Below are positions 5,570 through 11,248 of a DNA stretch of 11,248 nucleotides, piece after piece. Source of the DNA: CAYXDR01 sp046498185 (lineage in GTDB: Bacteria; Desulfobacterota; DSM-4660; Desulfatiglandales; Desulfatiglandaceae); the NCBI GenBank assembly GCA_046498185.1, contig JAWOBE010000149.1, forward strand, positions 1 to 11,248. The letters run 5' to 3'. Position numbers and translations under genes: made by a program. Position 1 is the stretch's first letter. Every line of letters starts with the position of its first letter. The notes under the pieces were generated by a model. That model had not been told where the DNA came from and searched no databases. It saw only the letters and a program-made list of their open reading frames with translations.

Positions 5570-7680
5570 CAATCCATCCTTGGCGAGTTTAAGGCTAATG
5601 CCATTGGATATACGGCGGAACAACCCGCTTGACGCAATAAGGCTGATGCCACGGTGAGAGTCCACCCGGAATCAATCATGTCATCGATTAACAAGCATTC
5701 TCCGTCCAGACACTGATCGGTAATCGTAAAAACACCATCAAGATTTCTGACCTGCTGGTAGCTGTTCTCCATCTCTTTTTGCTGCCTGTTGGCACGAGCC
5801 TTTTCAATACATGGGACAAAGGGTAATCCGAGAGCACTTGCCACCCTTGCGGCAAAGTCGGGGACCAGCTCGGGATGATTCAGCGAAGGAATACTGGTAA
5901 CCCATTGGGGAGCCGGATCGGGAGACCATGACTGCAACATTTCTACACAGGCATCCACAAGATCATCTGAAAATTTATTCGTCTGGCATTTTCCGTGTGC
6001 AACAAGCTGCCCCCAACCGGCATCACGCCACAGACTTAACGCGCGACCTTCTTGAGCCTGAAGTGCTTCGGGAATCTTGAACGCACCGAGGGGAGAGCTC
6101 CGGAACATGTCTTTGGCAGGCCATTGCTTCCTAGGTAAGAGCGGTTGATAGCTTCTACGCAAAAACAGTCCAGCCCGGTTGGCCAGATCGTCGTCATAGG
6201 TTTCATCTAACAGCAAATCAGGGTTGCAGCTTCTGCATTGCCCACAAGCCGTTGGTGAAGGGTCATCCAAAGCAGCCTGTAAAAAAGCCATCAAACAGTC
6301 AGGGTGTTCCATGTAGTCCCTCATCTGCTGTTGTTCTGCCCGCCTTATATCGGTGATCGCATTTACATATGCCTGATCTACCTGATAAGAAGCTGCGGTT
6401 GCAGTGACCTGCCACTTAGTCCCGATCTTTGTAATCGGTGATGGTGATTCAACAATCAGAAATTTTAACGTTTTATCGATCTGGTTTTTCCGCAGATTCA
6501 AAACACGTTGCATTTCTGGAACTGAAAGCCCGTTGTTGGATTCATCCAGAGCATTCAGAATTTCTGTAATATGCTGTTGGGGCGGAAAAGCATTCCGTAT
6601 AAAGAAGTCGGCAATATGATCATCCTCTTCACCACATAGCAAGATTCCATAAGCTTCATCGACAGCACGACCGGCCCTGCCAACCTGCTGGTAATAATGC
6701 ACGACAGATGCTGGACGTTGAAAATGAATAACGAATCCAATGTCAGGCTTATCAAAGCCCATACCTAGAGCCACCGTGGCAACCAGAACTTTGATTTCGT
6801 TATTCAGGAGTTGCTGTTCTAGTTGTTCTCTGACTGAACTACCATATTCCCGAGCTGAAATGCCAGCATGATAAGCCTTGGCATCAATGCTATTAATCCG
6901 AAGCCATTCAGTTACGCGTTCAGCATCGCGCTGGGTGAGCGTGTAAACGATTCCCCTTCCGGGGAGTGTTGGGATGATTTGCGCCAGCCAGGCCATTCTG
7001 GCTGCCGGACTGGGCATATTGATATTTTGGAGCTTCAGACTTTTACGGACCAATGATCCTCTTTGCAGAATTATATTCTGGCCAAGCTGCGATTTAACAT
7101 CGTTTACAACCCGGTCATTTGCTGTAGCTGTAGTTGCCAAAACCGGCACGTTAGACGGGATGGCCTGTAGAACACGCACAATGCGACGATAATCTGGTCT
7201 AAAATCATGTCCCCAGTCAGAAATACAATGGGCTTCATCGATAACAAACAACCCGATATTGTTGGCCATATTCGCCAGAATATTCTGACGGAAATCGTCA
7301 TTTGCCAATCGCTCCGGTGAGATTAGCAGTACATCCACCTGATTCGAAGCCAACTCATTCTGGATCTGTTCCCATTCCTCATTGTTGGTACTGTTAATGG
7401 AGCGGCCTGTTACGCCAATTCGTTGCGCAGCTTCGAGCTGGTTTCGCATTAACGACAGCAAGGGAGAGATCAACAGCGTCGGGCCAGCGCCTTGTTGGCG
7501 CAATAGCTTTGTGGCGAGGAAATAGACCATGCTTTTTCCCCAACCAGTGCGCTGTACGACCAAAACACGACGTCGATTGAGTAACTGCTCGATGCTTTCC
7601 CACTGACCATCGCGGAAAGAAGCTTGCGTGTCCTTAAGTGCGGTCCTCAGATAAGCCAATGCTCTTTGTTTAATTGTCAT
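5569..7680 (-). CDS. RecQ-family helicase with C-terminal phosphoribosyltransferase-like domain
   Basis: 703 residues from ATG 7680, which overlaps the upstream stop as ATGA; the open frame reaches 7806, but that stretch is already coding in another frame. Helicase motifs are intact: QRTGWGKS Walker A (43-50), DEAH (148-151) followed by the RecQ-type CISDWGHDFRPDY, ATTAT (182-186), VATVALGMGFDKPDI (300-314) and QQVGRAGR (331-338). A zinc site is likely from Cys462 and CGQCRSC (479-485). There is no visible HRDC domain. Instead, the C terminus ends in a phosphoribosyltransferase fold with the PRPP loop LLIDDMIDSGWTLT (663-676). Helicase unwinding is coupled here to a possible nucleotide or PRPP-binding or glycosidic-bond activity. 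The downstream dprA-like gene overlaps by one base, so the two almost certainly act together, probably in anti-phage defence (inference). Confidence 0.9.
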   Translation of the reverse strand: MTIKQRALAYLRTALKDTQASFRDGQWESIEQLLNRRRVLVVQRTGWGKSMVYFLATKLLRQQGAGPTLLISPLLSLMRNQLEAAQRIGVTGRSINSTNNEEWEQIQNELASNQVDVLLISPERLANDDFRQNILANMANNIGLFVIDEAHCISDWGHDFRPDYRRIVRVLQAIPSNVPVLATTATANDRVVNDVKSQLGQNIILQRGSLVRKSLKLQNINMPSPAARMAWLAQIIPTLPGRGIVYTLTQRDAERVTEWLRINSIDAKAYHAGISAREYGSSVREQLEQQLLNNEIKVLVATVALGMGFDKPDIGFVIHFQRPASVVHYYQQVGRAGRAVDEAYGILLCGEEDDHIADFFIRNAFPPQQHITEILNALDESNNGLSVPEMQRVLNLRKNQIDKTLKFLIVESPSPITKIGTKWQVTATAASYQVDQAYVNAITDIRRAEQQQMRDYMEHPDCLMAFLQAALDDPSPTACGQCRSCNPDLLLDETYDDDLANRAGLFLRRSYQPLLPRKQWPAKDMFRSSPLGAFKIPEALQAQEGRALSLWRDAGWGQLVAHGKCQTNKFSDDLVDACVEMLQSWSPDPAPQWVTSIPSLNHPELVPDFAARVASALGLPFVPCIEKARANRQQKEMENSYQQVRNLDGVFTITDQCLDGECLLIDDMIDSGWTLTVASALLRQAGCSAVYPMALALNSPRMD

Positions 7681-7946
7681 GACTCGTCCCCCGTTCTTGT
7701 GAGCGCCTGATCGTACCACATGAGGAGCTTGGGGTCCTCCTGGAGGATATTTTCGGGAATCTTGCGGGCCACGGCGATGATCGTGGCGTAGTCGCGCTCC
7801 TGCCATGCCTTCTTGAATCCGGCACGTACAGCCTCCAGGCGAAACACCTTCAGTCGTTTCTGTTTGGATTCACGGCCTGCCTGCCGCGTCAACTCCCGGG
7901 CTTTCTGCCATGCTTCAATGTCTTCGAATTTCTGTATCGTCGTCAT
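7677..7946 (-). pseudogene. Chimera: four-helix-bundle start fused to DNA methyltransferase C-terminus
   Basis: 89 residues with an excellent Shine-Dalgarno site (GGAGGAAG, about 4 bases upstream of ATG 7946). Residues 1-21 (MTTIQKFEDIEAWQKARELT) are the start of an IVP-type four-helix-bundle protein. From about residue 23, GRESKQKRLKVFRLEAVRAG, RDYATIIAVARKIPEN and LQEDPKLLMWYDQA match what I remember as the extreme C terminus of large DUF1156-type adenine DNA methyltransferases (the type 3 BREX PglXI). No SAM-binding or NPPY-type motif remains, so it cannot methylate DNA. The stop overlaps the recQ-like ATG. The assignment of the tail is from memory. The peptide may matter only as a translated leader for the helicase. 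Confidence 0.65.
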
Positions 7947-7951
7947 TCACT

Positions 7952-7998
7952 TCCTCCAACCAGAAACCACGGACCAGAAACAAGGAACCCAAACTTGG
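7952..7998. repeat. Short gap with simple ACCAGAAAC repeats
   Basis: Between the AlbA_2 gene stop and the chimeric four-helix start lie two copies of ACCAGAAAC (7959-7967, 7973-7981), separated by CACGG, then degenerate AAGGAACCC. Such low-complexity filler is frequent in front of four-helix-bundle genes in environmental genomes (general recollection). The ribosome binding site of the downstream gene overlaps its edge. Confidence 0.4.
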
Positions 7999-9807
7999 TC
8001 ACTCATCATCTTCCTTTATCGCATTCAGCATCTGACGACCGTTGTTTGTCAGGCGGTATTTCTGTTGGCTGCTGCACGGCTTGTCGGGAATCGTCATTTC
8101 AATCAAGCCCATTTCAATCAATGGATTCAAGACTTGATGCCTGAACTTGGTGCGGTCGGATCGGCCGCTTATGGCTATAAGATCCAGCAAAGAGCTATTT
8201 TCATTACACTTATTTAGGATTTCAACTTGGTGCCGACTTAGTGCCGACTTGGTGCCGGCTTGGTCCTTCTTAGTGCCCTTGTCATTTTCTGCAACGGCAT
8301 TTTCAGGAGTGCGATATCCCTTCTTTTTTCCGTTTTGAAGGTACCGGTTTCGAATCTGATCCGCCAACGTGTACAGGCGACCGGGTTCCAAGGGTTTTAA
8401 AAGGACAGCGACCGCGAGGCTTTCCAGTTCCTTTTTTGCCTTTCCGGCAGTCAAGCCTGTAATTCCCTTGGCATCGGTCAACGATACCTGACCTTCGTGA
8501 CAGGCGTAGGCGAGAATAGTCGCCTGGTTTTCGTTCAGGGAAACGCCAATCTCCTTCTGGAAGCGCTGCTGGTCCTCCGACAAGAGCTTTTCCTTCAGAA
8601 GCGTCAGTTCAAAGGCTTTTTCATCACGATGGTTGACAATTTGTGGGGGGATATTCCCAAGTTGCCGCCAGTTTGTGAATATGGCCCTGATTCCTGTACC
8701 CGCCTGGTCGCTCAACCCGATTCGCTGAAACGCGGAGACCAGATTCGGATTCCGCATCTCCTTGACGCCTGGCTCCAGTAATTGGTCAACCGATTGGAAG
8801 GCATTGCCTGGGTTCCAGAACCGGGTTCGGTCTCTAAAAATTTGAATCTGGGCATGCCGCCCAGTCTCTCCGTAATCCTGGTGGATCAGAAGATTGATCG
8901 CGGCCTCTCGAAAACTCTTGTAATCGGGGGGTGCGTCATGGCGGCGAAGGGTGGCGGAATCGATTTCGAACGGTCGATCAGCATGTTTCATGTAGCGTTC
9001 GACGATGGCAAGCCACGCCTGAACGATATTATCCTCGACCAGAATTCTGTCCGCCCAACGATGATCCGGGGTCCAGTCCTCGAACCCCTCGTGGATAATC
9101 TGGAAATCGACAACCGGCCTGGAAAGCATCCTTCTGACGTGCCGCGATTTTCCAAACAGCAGAAGTGCAGCGCGCGTAATGGATGGTTTGTCTCTGACTT
9201 CAACGACGAAATTCCACTCCCTCAGGAATTCCCGATCGTCCAGCATTTCGTGCCGGCCGGGATGCTTTTCGTTGAACATCCGTCTATACCAGGAGAGTGC
9301 TCTTTCATCGCAGAAGGATTCCGGATCCAGGCCCTCGACAACCTGCGCGTCGTAGGGCACTTCCGCTGCATCGCGCAAAAATCGTTCGAGCTCCTTTTGA
9401 GTGCAACGCTCGTCGCCTCCTCCCCTGCGAATATACGATTCCCGGGGGTCGCCCTTCAGGTAGGCGGGCTTTTCCTTCCGGCCCAGTTCCGGGATATAGA
9501 ATGCCAGCACCACTTTGTCGTCGATTTTATGGATGCTTCCTCGGGTGTCGATGGACCGATTCACCTTGTCGCCGGTCCGAAGACAGCTTAAGAAGTCGTT
9601 TTGGACCTTGTCGACCTCCTCCACGCCGGAAACGACAAATTCCCCCTTTGCCTCCTTGACCCCGAATATCAACCATCCTCCGGCAGTGTTGGCAAAGGCG
9701 GATACGGTTTTGTAAGCATCTTCCGGAACCCCTTTCCGGGCCCGCTTGAATTCTATGTCGTCCCATTCATAGCCTTTGAGACGCTCTATCAACTCATCTT
9801 TTGTCAT
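7999..9807 (-). CDS. AlbA_2/Schlafen-domain ATP-binding protein (RecG-like C-terminal HATPase)
   Basis: 602 residues, complete. ATG 9807 has TTGGAG about 8 bases upstream and starts 4 bases after the previous stop. An AlbA_2 (Schlafen-like) domain occupies about 10-145, with E19-F-K and SAFANTAGGWLIFGV (36-50) and YIRRGGGDERCTQKE (125-139). A HATPase_c_4-type region follows (REAAINLLIHQDY 300-312, NPGN 332-335, LSDQAGTGI 365-373). Two winged-helix segments come last, the final one reading GRSDRTKFRHQVLNPLIEMG then IEMTIPDKPCSSQQKYRL. Proteins of this build are common accessories in restriction and BREX-like loci, acting as nucleic-acid-binding regulators or nucleases of unclear mechanism. A catalytic triad for tRNA cleavage cannot be confirmed by reading. 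An 11-bp tandem repeat at about codons 518-528 could alter the frame. Confidence 0.85.
   Translation of the reverse strand: MTKDELIERLKGYEWDDIEFKRARKGVPEDAYKTVSAFANTAGGWLIFGVKEAKGEFVVSGVEEVDKVQNDFLSCLRTGDKVNRSIDTRGSIHKIDDKVVLAFYIPELGRKEKPAYLKGDPRESYIRRGGGDERCTQKELERFLRDAAEVPYDAQVVEGLDPESFCDERALSWYRRMFNEKHPGRHEMLDDREFLREWNFVVEVRDKPSITRAALLLFGKSRHVRRMLSRPVVDFQIIHEGFEDWTPDHRWADRILVEDNIVQAWLAIVERYMKHADRPFEIDSATLRRHDAPPDYKSFREAAINLLIHQDYGETGRHAQIQIFRDRTRFWNPGNAFQSVDQLLEPGVKEMRNPNLVSAFQRIGLSDQAGTGIRAIFTNWRQLGNIPPQIVNHRDEKAFELTLLKEKLLSEDQQRFQKEIGVSLNENQATILAYACHEGQVSLTDAKGITGLTAGKAKKELESLAVAVLLKPLEPGRLYTLADQIRNRYLQNGKKKGYRTPENAVAENDKGTKKDQAGTKSALSRHQVEILNKCNENSSLLDLIAISGRSDRTKFRHQVLNPLIEMGLIEMTIPDKPCSSQQKYRLTNNGRQMLNAIKEDDE
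8225..8265 (-). repeat. 11-bp tandem repeat inside the AlbA_2 gene
   Basis: On the plus strand, ACTTGGTGCCG (8225-8235), ACTTAGTGCCG (8236-8246), ACTTGGTGCCG (8247-8257) and a partial GCTTGGTCC follow head to tail. The unit is not a multiple of three, so gain or loss of one copy would shift the reading frame ahead of the last winged helix. The repeat encodes the linker around AGTKSALSRHQ. Confidence 0.75.
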
Positions 9808-9811
9808 CTTT

Positions 9812-10117
9812 TTACTCCAAGACGATGCGTACCTTGCCGGGCTCCTTGCCCCTGGTGAACCCGTCCAGGTATTTCTCGAATCGTTTCTTCATCTCAGCCG
9901 GTGTTGAGGGTGAACCGCCGGAGAGCAGCGCCGCCCTGTGACCAAAAAATTGCCCATCGGATAAAGTCTTTACTCCGGGTGCACCGGAACGATCTCGCAC
10001 ATCGTGAAGCGCGGTCGTCTTTCCCGCACCTGCCGGTGCAACTACCAGAACGAGTCGATAATAAAGCTCATCTGCCTGCCTGGCTTTTTCCCATATTTGA
10101 TCGGCAAGCAAATCCAA
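9812..10117 (-). pseudogene. Chimera: BrxF-like N-terminus fused to BrxC-like C-terminus
   Basis: 101 residues, starting with TTG at 10117 behind a good AGAAGGA site. Residues 1-48 resemble the start of BREX-3 BrxF P-loop proteins (ADELYYRLVLVVAPAGAGKT, Walker A 27-34). From about residue 50, FFGHRAALLSGGSPSTPAEM, KKRFEKYLDGFTRGKEPGKV and RIVLE look like the extreme C terminus of the large BREX ATPase BrxC (recognised from memory). BrxF is normally about 150 residues and BrxC over 1000, so the rest of both is lost by one in-frame join. The remaining P-loop has no Walker B, so ATPase activity is unlikely. It is the first gene behind the promoter-like site and may now only lead ribosomes toward the AlbA_2 gene. 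Confidence 0.65.
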
Positions 10118-10410
10118 AATTATCCTTCTCCCTATTTTAAATTGCTGGAAGGTTTCACGCGAGGACCCTTTTGATATTTGTTTTACTGCAGCGAAAAAGG
10201 ATTATATTCCTCGTCGCTATAAAATGCAATAAAATATAGCTCATCGAGAACCGATTTATCCACCAAATCACACGAAGCTTCACGAAATCATTGATGCCTC
10301 TTTACGCATCTTGTTCAGAAATCCGCGAATGATTCCTCAGTCTTTTGTTCTCAAATTTCTGTGGCAAATTTAAACTTGAACTTTAAATCCGCCGATGATA
10401 TTTTCCTTTC
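10118..10410. other. Divergent intergenic region
   Basis: About 290 AT-rich bases between the minus-strand island and the plus-strand ATPase. It holds the promoter-like pair at 10201-10229 for the minus strand and a CACGAAGCTTCACGAAA motif (10271-10287) related to one at the end of the BrxA-like gene. For the plus strand, a TTGAAC (10376-10381) and TATTTT (10399-10404) pair sits too near the ATG to be convincing. I see no gene. Confidence 0.45.
10201..10229 (-). promoter_or_regulatory. Sigma70-like promoter facing the defence island
   Basis: On the minus strand, TTGCAT (10229-10224) and a perfect TATAAT (10206-10201) are separated by 17 bases. The pair lies about 85 bases upstream of the TTG start at 10117, facing the brxF-like chimera and the genes that follow. 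It is the best promoter-like sequence in the gap. AT-richness makes a chance match possible. Confidence 0.5.
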
Positions 10411-11248
10411 ATGCAGCCAAGGATACTTGAACATACGATTCAGAGGGCGATGAAGACGTTTCCCGCCGTGCTGATCACGGGGCCGAGGCAATCAGGGAAG
10501 ACGACATTGCTCACTGAACGTTTTTCCGCGACGCATCGATTCCTCTCTCTGGAAAACCCGGACGTGCGGGCGCGCGCCATAGAAGACCCCGTGGCTTTTT
10601 TTCGAGAAAACCCGCCGCCTGTAATTCTGGATGAAATTCAGTACGTGCCTGAGTTGCTGCACTATATAAAGACGTTGATCGACGAAGACCGCCGGGCGGG
10701 TCGATGGCTGCTTTCGGGGTCCCAGAACTTCATCCTGATGCAGGGTGTCAGCCAGTCGCTTTCAGGCAGGGTTGCAGTATTGACCCTGCTTCCGTTTTCA
10801 ATAGGCGAAAGCCTGGGGCTCGGGGATCGCTATTTGAGCATCGATCAAATTCTAAGCGGATTGTTTTCAAAGGACAGCGTTTCAAAAAATCATCTTCCCC
10901 AAAAAGCCGGGATATCTCTCGATGACTGGCTGCTTCGTGGCAGCTTTCCAGAAATCAGGAACAACCCGGCGGTCGACCGCCAGCTCTGGTGTTCGAGCTA
11001 CATTCAAACCTATCTGGAGCGTGATGTCCGCCAGATTGTCAACGTGGGAGACTTGAACAGTTTTGAGCGTTTTCTACGTGTATGCGCTGCCCGCACCGGC
11101 CGAATTCTCAATATGTCCGAAATTTCCAGGGATATCGGCGTCACTGTCCCTACGGTCAAAAAATGGATAAGCATTCTCGAAGCGAGCTACCAGATATACC
11201 TTCTCCCCCCTCATTTCCAAAATTTCGGTAAACGGATGATCAAAAGCC
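10411..11248 (+). CDS. AAA_14/DUF4143 ATPase, partial at window end
   Basis: 279 visible residues from ATG 10411, still open at the window end. In-frame TAA and TGA just upstream make this the first start, although no Shine-Dalgarno site is evident. An AAA_14 domain shows Walker A GPRQSGKT (24-31), FLSLENPDVRARA (44-56), Walker B VILDEIQ (71-77), the SGSQNF sensor (102-107) and LSGRV (117-121). A DUF4143 domain follows from about residue 200 (SYIQTYLERDVRQIVNVGDL, then SEISRDIGVTVPTVKKWISI). About 110-120 residues should be missing from the roughly 390-residue family length. Members are soluble ATPases of unknown function, often variable between strains and near toxin-antitoxin genes. It is divergent from the island and may be its neighbour rather than a member. 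Confidence 0.9.
   Translation, partial: MQPRILEHTIQRAMKTFPAVLITGPRQSGKTTLLTERFSATHRFLSLENPDVRARAIEDPVAFFRENPPPVILDEIQYVPELLHYIKTLIDEDRRAGRWLLSGSQNFILMQGVSQSLSGRVAVLTLLPFSIGESLGLGDRYLSIDQILSGLFSKDSVSKNHLPQKAGISLDDWLLRGSFPEIRNNPAVDRQLWCSSYIQTYLERDVRQIVNVGDLNSFERFLRVCAARTGRILNMSEISRDIGVTVPTVKKWISILEASYQIYLLPPHFQNFGKRMIKS

Noticed and set aside
5570..5665. N-terminal extension of the DprA-like protein
   Set aside because: This stretch encodes the C terminus of the PRTase domain in another frame; the TGATG junction with a good Shine-Dalgarno site marks the real start.
7681..7806. N-terminal extension of the RecQ-like protein
   Set aside because: The added residues are low-quality and overlap the chimeric gene in another frame; ATG 7680 with ATGA coupling and the family start fit better.
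8782..9591. 269-codon plus-strand frame
   Set aside because: It is entirely antisense to the well-supported AlbA_2/HATPase gene and shows no domain motif.
9901..10140. 79-codon plus-strand frame
   Set aside because: It is antisense to the brxF/brxC chimera and has no recognisable features.

Overview
The window reads as a decayed, layered bacterial defence island. All confident genes except one lie on the minus strand, with ATGA-type overlaps or short gaps between many of them. Base composition is intermediate (roughly 50% GC by eye) and Shine-Dalgarno sites are ordinary. The family mix (four-helix-bundle proteins of the 23S rRNA intervening-sequence type, AlbA_2/Schlafen ATPases, AAA_14/DUF4143 ATPases, PglZ) would suit a Desulfobacterota-like or similar environmental Gram-negative, but that taxonomic guess is weak. 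There are no rRNA, tRNA, CRISPR or transposase genes. All family names come from motif recognition by reading, not from searches.

Reading in the direction of transcription (high to low coordinates). 10411-11248 (+) is a divergent AAA_14/DUF4143 ATPase that runs off the end. A promoter-like sequence near 10201-10229 faces the minus-strand genes. The first of these, 9812-10117, is a 101-codon chimera of the start of a BrxF-like P-loop protein and the end of a BrxC-like protein. Next come a full-length AlbA_2/HATPase protein (7999-9807) and an 89-codon chimera of a four-helix-bundle start and a DNA methyltransferase tail (7677-7946). A two-gene module follows: a RecQ-type helicase with a C-terminal phosphoribosyltransferase-like domain (5569-7680), coupled to a DprA-like protein (4268-5569). 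After it lies a second, stop-containing four-helix-bundle remnant (3937-4098) that runs in frame into a PglZ fragment and then a BrxA-like protein (2890-3948). Then come a truncated RhuM (2517-2861), a complete Fic protein (1462-2520), a short possible gene remnant (1182-1337), a four-helix-bundle 'suffix' protein (523-1185), a 25-codon HsdR-like start (449-526), and an unidentified conserved protein that leaves the window (1-307).

Interpretation. The BREX-like pieces appear in the order brxF, brxC, methyltransferase, pglZ, brxA, which is the order I recall for type 3 BREX, but the ATPase, methyltransferase and phosphatase cores are missing. The RecQ-PRTase/DprA pair sits where the BREX helicase would be expected. 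The low-coordinate side (RhuM, Fic, four-helix suffix protein, HsdR start) looks like the accessory genes of a type I restriction-modification operon that has lost hsdM, hsdS and nearly all of hsdR. The genes most likely to work today are AlbA_2, RecQ-PRTase, DprA, Fic and the four-helix suffix protein. The others look like scars of internal deletions, most of which kept the reading frame. A collapsed or chimeric assembly is the main alternative explanation.
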